From: Fomes fomentarius
Taxonomy: Eukaryota; Basidiomycota; Agaricomycetes; Polyporales; Polyporaceae
Length of the DNA: 64,000 nt
Assembly (NCBI GenBank): GCA_022606135.1
Contig: JABYQN010000003.1
Coordinates: 1,736,001 to 1,800,000 of the forward strand
Reading direction: 5' to 3'
Positions within the stretch are counted from its first letter, which is position 1, and each line of letters starts with the position of its first letter. Below the pieces are notes generated by a model that did no database searches, was not told the origin of the DNA, and worked only from the letters and a program-made list of their open reading frames with translations. Below are positions 36,782 to 48,118 of the stretch, piece by piece. The position numbers and the translations under genes were made by a program.

Positions 36782-38257
36782 TCACACACTAACCTCTTTG
36801 AGAACCCCAGGCATCTTCTTCACGGCATCACGGAGGTTCTCCAAAAACTGCCTACATTCACCACCATAATACTGATTGCGGATATGGTTATCTTGTACGA
36901 TGTTCTCTAGAAGTTTTTCAACTTTGCACATCACCGTGGCCTCCGGATCGCCAGACTCGATGGTGGTGAACGTGCCAGATTCTACAAGGTGCTGGAATAT
37001 GTCACGGCAGCGATAGGAAGTCGACTCGAAAACACCGCGAAATGCTGTGAGCGAGGATTGGTGATAGAGAGCGAGTTTGTGGTACACCAAAGCAGGCATA
37101 TCTTCCATCTGAGAAGCGTACATCCCATCCAAAGGACGAACAAACAGCGCTTTGGCAGCGAGCTTGGCGCAGTCCATCCATCCGGCACGAATGGCGATGA
37201 AGTACGCCTCCAGGGGTGAAGCTTCTGCAAGCCCGCGCCACTGCGTCTTGAGCAATCCACTGAGGCCGTCCATCTGGTAGCTCTGAGCCGCATTTACGAC
37301 AGCTTGGAAGCGCGTCAGATCTGAAGTCGCAGAGGATTCGACTGAGAAGGAATTCGGATAGCACATCGTGAGCAATGTGGAAAGGACGTCGCCTGGTTCT
37401 TCCAGTCGAAGTGATGTAAGACCCACATCGGACGTCCCAGTCTGTGTCCGGAGTCTCTCGTATAAAACAGGAGACACCGTGGACATAAGTCCTCGATGTA
37501 CGCGGAAGTGGTTACCGTCGGAAGAGTGGAGGATAAGGTCTGTCCAAGGCATGTCTGGGAACTTGGGAACAGGATCCCTGTTGCCACGGGAAAGCGCTTC
37601 TAGCTGCACGTAGTATGGGCTCGAGGGCACAAGGAGTTGGAATGTTGAGTCGACCTGTCCCCGCAAGCGATAGAACTCACGAAGGCGGAAGTACTCCGCC
37701 GCAGTGATTCCTTCGAGATCGGCTGCGACGAGCGTCGTGATGTCCAGCGACTGACGATCAGTCAAAGTTCGCGCGGCATGTCTAGCAGCATCCTCTAGGC
37801 CGGTGCGACAAGCAATCGCCCATGTCCGTAAAGCGTCGGTATCCGTACCAGCGATGAGCTCCTTCTGAAGCACCTTGACTGGCATGCCCATGTCGTACTT
37901 CAACGCGGCTTTCAGAGCCTTCTCGATCTGCATTAGAGAGCGGCTCGGATCGTCCTGATCGATTGGGTAGCAAATACGAAGAACTGTCTCGAGCGTCTCA
38001 CTGTCTTCCGAGACAGGGATGACGGGACAACCATCGATAGCCTCGGAGTCCTCGTTCTGGGATTGGGATTGGGGGAGGGAGAGCATGGTTTCGAAGAACG
38101 ACGACGCGAGGATGAGGACATGACTGTAGACCCGAAAGTCCACCCCATCACAAGTGCGGAGGATGATGTCTGCCCCAGGCTTATCAAATGGATAGGGTGC
38201 GAAGCGGCTGCCAGGAAGAGGAGCGACAGAGTCAACAGGGGAATTAGAGTCGGACAT
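36782..38257 (-). CDS. Tandem BTB/POZ-domain protein, intronless
   Basis: A single 491-aa open frame and the clearest reference for the family in this window. BTB half 1 covers about residues 22-105: PFDKPGADIILRTCDGVDFR, SHVLILASSFFETMLSLPQ, and CYPIDQDDPSRSL. Helical BACK-like sequence follows, with LKYDMGMPVKVLQKELIAG. The linker is GITAAEYFRLREFYRLRGQV. Half 2 starts WTDLILHSSDGNHFRVHRGL and includes MCYP and AAQSYQMDGLSGLLKTQWRG. PLEAYFIAIRAGWMDCAKLA and LDGMYASQMEDMPALVYHKL follow. The C-terminus has GGECRQFLENLRDAVKKMPG. The fold suggests protein-protein interaction; nothing shows the partner. Flanked upstream by the shared promoter motif. Confidence 0.9.
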   Translation of the reverse strand: MSDSNSPVDSVAPLPGSRFAPYPFDKPGADIILRTCDGVDFRVYSHVLILASSFFETMLSLPQSQSQNEDSEAIDGCPVIPVSEDSETLETVLRICYPIDQDDPSRSLMQIEKALKAALKYDMGMPVKVLQKELIAGTDTDALRTWAIACRTGLEDAARHAARTLTDRQSLDITTLVAADLEGITAAEYFRLREFYRLRGQVDSTFQLLVPSSPYYVQLEALSRGNRDPVPKFPDMPWTDLILHSSDGNHFRVHRGLMSTVSPVLYERLRTQTGTSDVGLTSLRLEEPGDVLSTLLTMCYPNSFSVESSATSDLTRFQAVVNAAQSYQMDGLSGLLKTQWRGLAEASPLEAYFIAIRAGWMDCAKLAAKALFVRPLDGMYASQMEDMPALVYHKLALYHQSSLTAFRGVFESTSYRCRDIFQHLVESGTFTTIESGDPEATVMCKVEKLLENIVQDNHIRNQYYGGECRQFLENLRDAVKKMPGVLKEVSV

Positions 38258-38375
38258 GTTGTGAGCACTGCTAGCAGGAATGGAGGAGTGGATGTCACTG
38301 GGGCTGAAGGATTTGGAGCGTGGCTATAAGAGTGTCGGTGAGGGACCTCGAGTTCGTGCACATGGTCGAGTACAT

Positions 38376-38386
38376 CTACCGCAGCA
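38376..38386 (-). promoter_or_regulatory. Conserved BTB-upstream motif TGCTGCGGTAG (copy 3)
   Basis: Exact on the gene strand, 118 nt upstream of the ATG at 38257. A near copy (TACTGCGGTAG) lies further out at 38499-38509. Between motif and ATG, ATAGCCACG at 38319-38327 recurs upstream of the BTB gene at 61564 (61641-61649). AACACCTAGTAG at 38421-38432 recurs at 43823-43834 upstream of the gene at 43779. Confidence 0.55.
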
Positions 38387-38509
38387 CACCGGAACGTGAG
38401 GTGAGTCTGCGAAGTTCGCGAACACCTAGTAGATCAGCGGACGCATGAGAGTCAAACCCAACGCGTGACTCTCCCTGCAGACACATCGCCATTATCGTCT
38501 ACCGCAGTA

Positions 38510-39318
38510 ACACAGTGGGGGTGTGCAGATGACTCATGTCTGTCCGTATAATGCAGGTCCTCACCGAGAAGCCCTCAGCGGTGTGATAGTCACTTACGTG
38601 AACGATTGCGGTTCTCTCTACTTGGATATTTGATATACCTGGTGATCTGTGCGCAGAAACTCTGCATTGCAGGTGCCGTTGGAGTAGGATATGGCGGGCG
38701 GTAGCAGAGACGCGAGGAGGGAGAAGACGCGTAAGAAAGGTATGGGCGCTTCCTCCTAACAACCCCATGCTTGACTAGCTTCACTGCGTGAGACGCTGTT
38801 TGTTGTGACGCAGCGGGCCAACTCGAGCAATATGGGCACCCACTGGACGCAGGCGGCACACAAGCTCTGGGCGATACTACCGCCCCATGACATCTGTCGG
38901 CCTGGTGGGCGCTGGTTTGCCAGCAGTGAATGACCCACCCTTATCTCCGACGGCGACGGCGATGCATCAAGGTCGACCAAGCAATTGGCAAATGATCTCG
39001 ACCGCCACCGGCCAAAAGCAATTCACGTTCGCCGTAAATCTCCCAAAATTGATTGTATATCTCAGCTCCGATTCCGAGTGGGTCCAAGTGGGTCACCTGC
39101 ATTGCGCGGTCCAATTTCGGTCCAAACAGTGGGTTCCCTCATGTCGCGAGCATCGACGTGCAGACACGATCGCCGTCCGTACACCCGTACATCATTTTAC
39201 GCGAATGTCCTCGTTTGAAAGGACAGCACCATCCTCCGGAGTATAAATGTGAAGTTGCTATGGACCATGGTGGAGACACACCCTCCCCTTCACATTCACA
39301 GTCACTAAGAGAAACACG
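38510..39318. other. Intergenic between BTB gene and aldo/keto reductase
   Basis: No gene is supported. TATAAAT at 39242-39248 lies 70 nt before the reductase ATG and is its likely TATA element. Confidence 0.45.
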
Positions 39319-40976
39319 ATGGTCAAGACTACCACCCTTGGAGGAACAGCAGCAGATGTGGTCGTAGGAAAAGTTGCAGTATGTGACTCAGCTGCTCACA
39401 TGAGATTCGTAGTACTGAATACTCTTCGACTTCTAGCACGGACTCATGACAATGACGTGAGTTGCCACCTCTGCTGTCTGGCTGGTCTGACAGTCCTGCT
39501 TGGCACAACAGCGTTATGGCACCAATTCCCGATGAGCAAGCGTTTGAGACCATCAAGAGTGGGATCGACGCTCTTCCTCCCGGCGCGAAGATGGTTCTAA
39601 ATAGCGGTAAGTGGACCAGCCGCCTTAGATTGCGTCTATCCCCTGAGCCCCCTTGCTAGCTGAGTTCTACGGTCGAGGAGACTCCTTGGGTAACCTCGAG
39701 TTACTCGCCCGCTTCTTCGACAAGTATCCAGAATATACGGCTAGGGTCTTCCTATCCGTCAAGGTAACCCATTTACCCATATATTCTAGCGTCCGTCCCA
39801 TTGATCCCTTGAGCAATGTAGGGCGGGAAGGAAGGCTTCTCTGGAAACCCTCAAGAGCTGTGAGTCCTCACGAAAGCTCTCAGGTACTTTGATTGACACA
39901 TTGTTGTTTCCAGAAAGGAGAAGATCCAGCACTGCGTTGACAAGTGCAACTCTGCTCTTCGAGGCACGAAGAAGATCGACCTGTTCCAACCGGGCCGGCT
40001 TCTGCGTGGTGTTCCTGTCGAAGATGTCGTCCGCGCGCTGGCAGAGCTGCTGAAGGAGGGGAAATTCGACCACATCGGCCTGTCAGAGTGTCGCGCCGAG
40101 TCTCTCCGTCGTGGAAATGCGGTAGGTGTAGTCGACCTCTCGAATCTCAGAAGATACTTAAGCCAGCTCTTTTAGGTCTATCCGATCTCCATCGTTGAAA
40201 TCGAGGTTAGCCCGATGGCATATGAAGAAGAGACGAAGAAAGGTGAGTGCACCCCTAAACCGGTGAACCGCAGTCAGTTGCTAAAGTATTCAATTGCAGT
40301 CCTGGCAGCTGCTGAAGAGCTTGGCGTGGCCGTCGCAGCATATTCGTGAGTGTGCATCTCAGCCGGCTCAATGTGCCTGTACTGACTACGAGAACGCAGT
40401 CCTTTGGGACATGGCATGACTGCAGGCACTATCCAGACCAAAGAGGATCTTTGTGCGTATCATGCAAATGCATGCCTGCGCCTCACCCAGCGACTTACTG
40501 TACTTCCACCGCAGCTCGCAACCCCTTCCACAAGCACGGCTTTGCGCGCTTCAAAGAGGAGGTAAGTATTGCTTCCTATCCGGTCGCATTGCTACCTAGT
40601 TCAATATCTGACTACGCGCACAGAACTGGGAGTACAACAAGCGTCTCGTCGACGCGCTGGCATCGTTGGCAGCGAAGAAGGGCTGTACCCCCGCGCAGCT
40701 AAGCATCGCATGGGTTGCCTCCCTCGGAGAGAAGGTCATCCCTCTGCCCGGCTCTACGTACGTACCACGGGCATTGTGTCTCTGCAGGACTATCCACTGA
40801 CTCGCTGACGCATTGAAAGGCGCAAGGAGCGAACTCTCGAGAACCTGCATGCTTCAGACGTCCAACTTTCCAAGGCCGATCTGGATGAGATCGCGAACAT
40901 TATGGAAACGAACCCCGTACATGGCGCTCGTTACTTCGGGGACGAGCACCACGAGAACCAGAAGCTTTGGGGGTGA
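39319..40976 (+). CDS. Aldo/keto reductase, AKR8-like (pyridoxal reductase type)
   Basis: NADPH-dependent oxidoreductase with a TIM-barrel fold. Twelve exons close in phase: 39319-39378, 39437-39456, 39512-39606, 39660-39763, 39822-39859, 39914-40121, 40176-40242, 40300-40345, 40400-40452, 40515-40561, 40624-40757 and 40820-40976; total 342 aa. The start MVKTTTLGGTAADVVVGKVA and HGLM, PDEQAFETIKSGIDALPPGA and FYG (catalytic Tyr) match the fungal pyridoxal-reductase group. FLSVK supplies the catalytic Lys. Later blocks include KIDLFQPGRLLRGVPVEDVV, KFDHIGLSECRAESLRR, LGVAVAAYSPLGHGM and PAQLSIAWVASLG. The usual barrel strand order is preserved. Pyridoxal reduction is the best guess from family resemblance; other aldehydes are possible. 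Confidence 0.9.
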
Positions 40977-41059
40977 GCCGGAACATGCACACGGACGACG
41001 AGTGCGAGAATTAGGTATGATGCGCCATGTACGAATGTAAAAGGATGGTGTTACTATAC

Positions 41060-41560
41060 TTAATAGACCAGCGGAATAACCCGTATGATACGGCGTCCTC
41101 TTCGCCCACTCGTCCCAGCGTTCGCCAATCGATCCTCCAACATGGCATCCTCCGCCTTCGTTCTGTACACCAGCTCAGCCACTATCACAGCCAAGTGGGC
41201 GATGAATACGACTGCAACACCCGTCCCCAATATGCTATCCCACATCCCCATTTACGCGAATAGCGACCCGCTGCTCGAGATCATCAACGCGATTCCGAAG
41301 GCCCACACGACGAGGCCGGTGTAAGCCAGATGCTGCACGGTGCTGTACGATGCGATTGTGACCAGTTAGTGTCCCTTGTAGATGCCTAACTCCCAGGTGA
41401 ACTTGAACCGTCCGAGGCTCCGAGCGTACTGTGGCAGGACATGCGGATGAGTCCCGGCGCGAGTCCATCCATCTGCAGGTCTGCATATAACACTCTGGCA
41501 ACCGAGTGGTGCAGTATGGAAGTCGGCGAGTCGTGCTGCGCCAGAATCGTGACCGCCTCA
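41060..41560 (-). pseudogene. Decayed multi-pass membrane-protein gene
   Basis: One minus-strand frame reads as membrane protein across in-frame stops: YARSLGRFKFTWELGIYKGH, stop, LVTIASYSTVQHLAYTGLVV and GIALMISSSGSLFA, stop, MGMWDSILGTGVAVVFIAHL, ending at 41060. The hydrophobic segments and the absence of frameshift between the blocks suggest a gene broken by point stops. Missed introns are an alternative, though the stops leave little room for them. Family unknown. Confidence 0.4.
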
Positions 41561-42363
41561 CCGACAGCCAGTCCGCATATAATAACCTAGTGGGATACAG
41601 ACGTCATGAGGTGCGTCGAGTACGAATGGAATGGAACTGGGTATACCTTCTCTGCATTGGCGATGACTGTTGGTAGTTCTGCGATGCACGGCAATATACA
41701 CGGCGCAGAAACCAGTTCCTGCCTTGGAGGCGGCATAATCGTCGCAGGTGTCATGGCGAGAATGATGCATATGTTTTAGAAATCTTCGTACTAAAGGACG
41801 ATGTACTAGTGGTAACATAAGCAATGCTGTTGAGTGACATCATGGTATTGCATTTATGACGGGAGGAACATATCATGATATCAATATGAATCGGCATTCT
41901 GACGCCAATGTGACGCCGTCTGTGAATGGATTTGAATGCTCCCTCTGCGCCATTTCAGCATGTCAATTGAAACAGAATGGAAGTGCAGCTGAGCCCGTGT
42001 AAGATAATGTCCCAGCGGCAGGCAGCGTCAAATTTAACAGTCAGGAGAGTCACAAGAAACGAGCTCAGACTATCGGGATGCTCCTACTGAACCTCTTTTT
42101 GTGGAATCTCGTATACTCACCAGATGCCACCCTCGGGGTCGAGAGTGGACTAATCGCTACGTAGAACGTGATAGTAATAGCGTTAGCCACTCCTCTCTTT
42201 GCGTGTTTTGCCTATGAGAAAGACGAAATGAAGGGATAGTTCGTATATATGTCTTGGGGTGTCTAGTACAGTAGGAGGCTAACCACATGATTAAACACTT
42301 CATACCTCAAGAACAACCTGGGTAGAGATAAATTTATACATGTGGTAATACTCCATAGGTAGT
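41561..42363. other. Intergenic, no supported gene
   Basis: Possible further remnant of the broken membrane-protein gene up to about 41824; otherwise nothing recognised. Confidence 0.35.
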
Positions 42364-43779
42364 TCAACCGCTCACCTGTTCTAATTTCGTAGGCAAGTTT
42401 TTCAACTTCGCCTGGAGCCGGGTAAGCTGGCTGTGTGAAGTACAATCACAACACTGAGTGGCCAATTTGACGACCGACTGCATCAATCCATCGGCTCCGC
42501 AGAGGATTCCGAGTCGGGGTGGAGGAGCAGCGGCCGAGGCAACAGTCGAGAAGTGTCCTTCCAAGAACGAGTGAAAATTGGAATACGACGTAATGCTCTC
42601 GAGAGAGTTCGTCACAGCCGTGATGTAGCCCCCATGGTATGCGATAAGCCTGTGATATGCGATCGCCGACGCAATTTCCATCTGGGAGATGTACATCGCA
42701 TAGAGTGGCATGGAGAGCATATTTGCCGCGGCTTGCTTCATGCCCTCCTTCCAGTCCAGCCGGACTGCGATGAAGTACGAGCGTAGGGGACTGGTCGCGA
42801 TGATCTCCCGCCACATGTTTTGAATTTGGATGCGAATGCAGTCCATTCCATACGCCTCGGCCGCAGCGAGGACGGCCTCGTAGTCGAAGTCGAGGGTTAG
42901 CTCCACAGCGCGAACACCTGCATAGCACATTCGCAAGAGCACTGCAAGCACTGCGCTGTTTTCCTGCAGCTGCAGGACGGGCGTTTCATTGGCACCTGAT
43001 GAAGCCTCCACGAGTGCCTGTATTCCGTGACACAAGTCTTGTGATGCCATGGATATGACCCCTCTATGAAGCGCAAAGTCTACGCCATCGGAGGAGCGGA
43101 CAATCAGGTCAGGGAAGGGTATGTCGGAAGGGAGCTGCGGCGGCGGGACGTCCGCAATTTGAGAGGAAGATGCTGGGACAGGACTCAAAAGCCGAAATTC
43201 AGGCTCGACTTTACCGCCCAAGCGATGGAATTTGCGCAGGCGGAAGTAGTCTGCGGCACTGACTCCAGTGAGGTCGCTCGGAGAAAAGACCAGCTGATCC
43301 TTCTTCAATGCCAGGGTGATCTCCGCAGCGTGTCTCGCCACTTCCTCCAGACCGGTGCGGCATGCGACTGCCCACGTCGGGATCGGCGCCGATTTCGCAG
43401 CGGCGATGAGCTCCTTCTTCAAGACCGCGATTGGAAGTGGCATGTCGTATTTGAGCGCCGCGCGAACCACCGGTTCGACGTCTGCGAGAGACCTGGGTCT
43501 TTCGTCTTTCTCAATAGGATAGCAGATGCGGAGCAGAGCTTCGAGGATGCTACTGTCCTCCGCGAGATCGATGATAGGTGAACCGTTTGGATCGGACGAA
43601 GCTTGCGGTTGAGGGAGGGAAAGTGTGGCTTCAAAGACCGCGGACGCTTCCACCAGGATGTGGCTGCGGACCCGGAAGTCGACCCAATCGGAGGACCGTA
43701 AGACAATGTCCGCCTGAGATTTGTTGAAGGGGAAGGGGGCCTCGCGGAGTGCCTGGTTTGCGGAGTTGGTAGTAGGCAT
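42364..43779 (-). CDS. Tandem BTB/POZ-domain protein, intronless
   Basis: 471 aa from the ATG at 43779; the frame is open to 43827 but without ATG. BTB half 1: PFPFNKSQADIVLRSSDWVD, RSHILVEASAVFEATLSLPQ, CYPIEKDERPRSL. The linker GVSAADYFRLRKFHRLGGKV is typical. Half 2: FPDLIVRSSDGVDFALHRGV, MCYAGV, AAAEAYGMDCIRIQIQNMW, PLRSYFIAVRLDWKEGMKQA and LYAMYISQMEIASAIAYHRL. The end has a Cys cluster CCDCTSHSQLTRLQ followed by LKNLPTKLEQV, equivalent to the ends of the other copies. Closest in layout to 36782-38257. Confidence 0.9.
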   Translation of the reverse strand: MPTTNSANQALREAPFPFNKSQADIVLRSSDWVDFRVRSHILVEASAVFEATLSLPQPQASSDPNGSPIIDLAEDSSILEALLRICYPIEKDERPRSLADVEPVVRAALKYDMPLPIAVLKKELIAAAKSAPIPTWAVACRTGLEEVARHAAEITLALKKDQLVFSPSDLTGVSAADYFRLRKFHRLGGKVEPEFRLLSPVPASSSQIADVPPPQLPSDIPFPDLIVRSSDGVDFALHRGVISMASQDLCHGIQALVEASSGANETPVLQLQENSAVLAVLLRMCYAGVRAVELTLDFDYEAVLAAAEAYGMDCIRIQIQNMWREIIATSPLRSYFIAVRLDWKEGMKQAAANMLSMPLYAMYISQMEIASAIAYHRLIAYHGGYITAVTNSLESITSYSNFHSFLEGHFSTVASAAAPPPRLGILCGADGLMQSVVKLATQCCDCTSHSQLTRLQAKLKNLPTKLEQVSG

Positions 43780-43946
43780 CTTGATAGCTGATTCGTAGAC
43801 TTCAGGTCTATGTGAACTCGAAAACACCTAGTAGCAGAGAAAGTTAAAACACTCGCTCGCCTGAGGAGACATGGAGACGTTAGAATGAGAACGGATACTT
43901 AGTGTGATGGTAAAAGGCATGCGCATGCCTCCGAGTGTTGTTCAGA

Positions 43947-43957
43947 TTGCCGCAGCC
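43947..43957 (-). promoter_or_regulatory. Degenerate BTB-upstream motif
   Basis: On the gene strand GGCTGCGGCAA, 8 of 11 bases identical to TGCTGCGGTAG, 167 nt upstream of the ATG at 43779. Weak alone, but the place and orientation fit the family pattern. AACACCTAGTAG at 43823-43834 is shared with the upstream region of the gene at 38257. Confidence 0.3.
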
Positions 43958-44720
43958 TTAGGCTCCTATCCCACAGGCCAGGCAGGCGTCTGCACCCATG
44001 CTACTTCCCAGGATAATTTCGATTTGAAGCCTTACTCCATATCCTACTAGGGCCTCAAGGGCTCATAAACCATGCAAAGGGTGGTATCAAGCCAAGCACA
44101 AGAACTCTGACTTTTTGCTTGCAGGTCGAGCGCTCCGATTATCGCGGATGAGTACTTCGGGAACAGTGCACAGCGGGTGAGTACCAGTTCTCGCCTCCTC
44201 GACTCCTATGCCTTGAGAGGTCGTCTCTGCTAGGTCTCCAATTGCGATATATCACTTACCCCTTCATCAGCGATAACCAAATCGCACGGATGCAAAGGCT
44301 GAGTTCAACTCACGGCGTAGTACTAAGTAGTACTAAGTAATCGAGATTTCGAGTCCTGCACCTATGGTTCTGCTCAATGTATCCCTTCGAGCTCAGTCTC
44401 TCGCAGCCTGATCCCATCCCGAGTGCTACATCGTCAGTCAGTACACTCGTGAGTGTGCGGCATGCATAGTCCACGAGGTGTTCAGAAACAGCGCCTAGTA
44501 CGCCGAATCGGAAGGTTGAACTCGAAGCTTTATGCGACTCTTCCTGACCAGCTTGCCACAGTTGAAAATATATGAATAAAACCTGGACTGTACGGTCACA
44601 ATATCTTGGAGACGTGTTGCCATGGGCTAAAATCTATCAGATATAATGTGCAATAAATCAGATGTCACCTAGTGTGCGGTTTCAGCAATACTTACTTGAA
44701 ACATACGTGATGTGATTGGA
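43958..44720. other. Intergenic, no supported gene
   Basis: Contains a small tandem duplication AGTACTAAGT near 44320-44340. No coding signal. Confidence 0.4.
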
Positions 44721-45048
44721 TTAAGCAGCCTTCGCGGTCGGAGGAAGCTGGGACCAAAACGCACGCCGCGCGGGGTCGTAATAGATCGCTGCGAGGTGCT
44801 TGTTGATCGAACGGTATATACGCAACCTGGAGATGTCGACGTCATAATAAAATGGACCTTGGTCAAAGCGGGGAAAAGACCCAAGTGAGACCGTCCGACG
44901 CCGAATTTGAGATATATGAATCTTGGTCGCTGGGAGACTCGTAGGCAGGGAATGAGCGCGGCCCCTGGCGAGACCAGCCGAATATGACGGTTTATTCTCG
45001 GGGTGTTGCAGGGGACGTCCTGTGCTAGGAAGCTGTATAGAGAGATAC
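44721..45048 (-). other. Open frame that may be a 3' exon of the HET gene
   Basis: A minus-strand frame reads SLPATKIHISQIRRRTVSLG, FPRFDQGPFYYDVDISRLRI and YRSINKHLAAIYYDPARRAF, and looks like real protein. It can be joined in phase to the preceding HET-gene frame only through a 33-nt intron (45043-45075 region), unusually short. It could instead be a separated, decayed C-terminus. Confidence 0.4.
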
Positions 45049-46888
45049 TCAGCCACGTAGTACCCGAGATAATGCTCGCCATGTACATACTATACTATCA
45101 TCTGCTGTTGGATGTCTCCATTTCTCCACGTTGACTGTCTGTAGAAGCAGAGTGGACGGATTCCACGGGCATCGAGTTAGCACCAATGAGGCACGGTAGA
45201 TGTTTTCCCACAGCGGTCCTTTGGCATAGAGGACGAACGTCTTCCTTAGCTCATCCCAGCTCTCGATGTGATCCTGCGAGCAACTGTGCCGGTGGTCGTC
45301 CAGTTGCATCCCAGACTTGACGCGTATCCAGAGAAGTCCACCATCGCGTCCAATTGGCTGGTCGTCTGCGACACATCTCCCGATCTGAATCACATACAGC
45401 TCGCCCAGAGGCAGTGAGACATGCTTCATCGTGAGAACCAAAGGCGGGTCTCCAGTCCACGTGGGTCCTGCGACAGGTGTGGGCTGATACGGATGGGTGC
45501 ACGCCAGGTGAGAGTCATGGGTATGGGTGGTTTATGTATGATAGAAGAGACAGGAGACTCCGAGATGAGGATCTTGTGGAATGTGAATGTCCCTGTCCCT
45601 TCACGCCTCAGGCTGATGGGACTGCGGACCAAACGCCCTTCATAATTGCCAGTGACGAAAACCTCATATGATGTGGTAGTAGCCTTGGTAGACTGACACA
45701 GCGGGAGGAACACGAAGTGACGCGAATCCTCGTCAAACCAAGACAAGTCCGCCAGGAGGACTCCACGGGAAACATTCCACTCCATTACCGGAATCCAAGC
45801 GCGAATGCCATGGGGTGTGACAGAGAACGACATCGTTTTAAGCTCCTTGATCTCCAAGTAGCGAATGAGCCAAGCATTTACGGAGCATCCACTGCGTCAC
45901 TCACTTGAGACGATCTACTGCCTGAGATGTATGTGATATCGCCAGAGTGTCGGAACTCCCGTGGGCTCGTTGCGAAGAGCCTCGTTGTAAATCCATCGCA
46001 CCCCTCCGTTTGCCATGCAAACACTGTGGTATCTGGTGACTTCTTCATGATCTCTTCCTGTAACCTCCGGAAGGCCTGTCGTCCCTCTCCATACAGAGTG
46101 GGCATGTTGATACCGAAGATGCCGAGAAGGCAGTAAGCCTCGTCTTCGCTTCGCGTAGTATGACGCGAAGCCGCCCAGGACATGCGCTGCGCAACGCTCT
46201 TCTCTGCAGGACTGGCTTCCAGTGTGAGCACCGTGGCTGGAACTTTGGTGATAAGCTCCAAGTCCCCTGCCAGGTCTGCCTTTGTGCCTATGATGCTCCA
46301 GGACTGAGAGAGGAACACCACGATCTCCGGTGCGATGAGCTCCTGAAGCGTCCAGCCTCGCGTGTGCCATTTGCTCTCATAGAATTGCGGGAGGCTGTAG
46401 CGAGTGTCGAGCCACTGTACGTCCCTCAAGTAGGCATAGCAGAGACGAGCAAGAGAGTAGTAGCGATACATCGAGTTGATCGCCTCCGAGAGCTCGGCGC
46501 TGCTCGATTTGTCGATGCAGCAGGTGTCGATCCATATCCACTTGAACCCGTGCCGTTCCGCCAGCTCGCAGCACTTCTTGATCTTCTCGCATGCGAGGTC
46601 GCGCGGGGTTTGAGCGAGGACTTTCGGCACTTGGACATCATCCTCAGAGACCTCCCTGAACCGCCTCTGCAGTGCGCGATGCCCTTTGAGTAGCCTCCGC
46701 TTCACCCAGCGCGACATCCTGGTGGACGATGCGCACTTGCGCATGAGCTCTTGGATATCCTGGAAGCTCTGCTCTTTTTCATCCCAGACGTGCGAATAAA
46801 TGGCATAGCCGCCGTCGCGATTGAGCTCTTCGTCCTCAGGTGAGTTGAAGTGACGAAGGTGAGCACTATCAGTGCTGAGGAGGTACAT
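45049..46888 (-). CDS. HET-domain protein (heterokaryon incompatibility type)
   Basis: Start MYLLSTDSAHLRHF at 46888 is the usual HET opening. Exon 1 (46888-45905) carries the HET domain: YAIYSHVWDEKEQSFQDI, HGFKWIWIDTCCIDKSSSAE, EAINSMYRYYSLARLCYAYL, KWHTRGWTLQELIAPEIVVF and the closing EDEAYCLLGIFGINMPTLYG with EGRQAFRRLQEEI. A regular intron leads to exon 2 (45845 onward). After TWRAP the frame must change to reach GELYVIQIGRCVADDQPIG and the stop at 45049; only a 35-nt intron (about 45446-45490) would do this. HET proteins trigger cell death on nonself fusion, in concert with an allelic or unlinked sensor. The C-terminal part may be damaged or use very short introns. Confidence 0.75.
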
Positions 46889-48118
46889 CGATAGTATTTG
46901 CTCAGATCTTTGGAGCGCAATAAGCAAACAGACAGGTCGGATGTCATCAAGAGCGTATTCGGAGTCACAACACACCTCAGAAGCCAACGACGGCCACAGT
47001 GTAGGCTTGTGTTTCGGTGATCAATGTCTTTGTTGCCCGTTTCAGAGTGTGCGACGAGCACACAAGATGTGTGAACACTCACCTACGGTGATCCTAGGGT
47101 ATGGGCTGCTGAGGTGGTCGACAACAGCACTGCCAGTTGCTTATACCAGCATGAAGGGCGCTTTGAGACTGGCTTTCTCCGCGAGGCGATGCACGTCGAT
47201 GCAGTGCAAGTTGCAGGTAACTCAGGGTTCAGCCAATGCATCGGAAGTACCGATTGTAGCCGATGTATTGCGAGATGTGGAATAACCAGTATTGGTGCAC
47301 CTCCTCTTCCTTTCGCTAGTAGCGGCACTTGCCGTCTCAAACACAATTATGTCTGCACATAGGCCAGAAACGTTCGGCTCAAAGACATGTATTGGTGTAA
47401 CAGATGGACTACAATGTGTACCAGAAGGTCTCTCCCTCTGGGTGATTTTGCGCGAGCGAAGGTTCCATCGACGTGCGCGAGGACGCCGGAAACGCGTCAG
47501 TCGACCGGCATCATCGCAGTCTGCTGCTCCCTCGCGCAACTCACATCGGGCCCGAGCCCAAGCAAGCGGAGGTGAGCATTAAGATAGGGGACACCAAAAG
47601 AAGAGACAAACAAGGTGAATAGCAGATGGAGTGAAGGGGGAATAAGCTCGAAGTCGGGAGACCTGTGAGCTCAACGGTGAGTAAAGGGGGAGCTCCCTTG
47701 CCAGCGCACGGTTGAGGAACCGGAGCGTGGTGAGGGACCTGGAAAAGCACAGCGAACTATACAATTACTGTCTGAGTGACGCTTTGTCGCGACAACCACG
47801 GCCCCCTCTGCATCTCCACCAGAGCGATCCGTAGACAGGGGATTGGATTTGGGATGTCAGCAAAACGCAGAGCATCGGCTGGCTCATCGAGTCGTGCCAG
47901 GTATGGCCGTCATACGTCTCCCTATGACCTACGGAACTGTCCAGCAACTCATCTGTCTTCCTCGCCTCTCCAGATGGACTCCTCGTCATTATCGTGTGCA
48001 CTCTGCTCCGAACGAGCAGGTTACTCTGTGGGTCCCAAGCTCCCGAATTCTCAGCAGTACGGACTGGTGACCTATCGCACTCGACAATCAAAGACCATTC
48101 GCCACCGACACCGACCTC
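46889..48118. other. Intergenic, no supported gene
   Basis: Probable promoter of the HET gene on the left. Open frames in 47290-47760 are not protein-like. The plus-strand frame 47776-48408 overlaps the transporter terminus and is a shadow. Confidence 0.4.
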
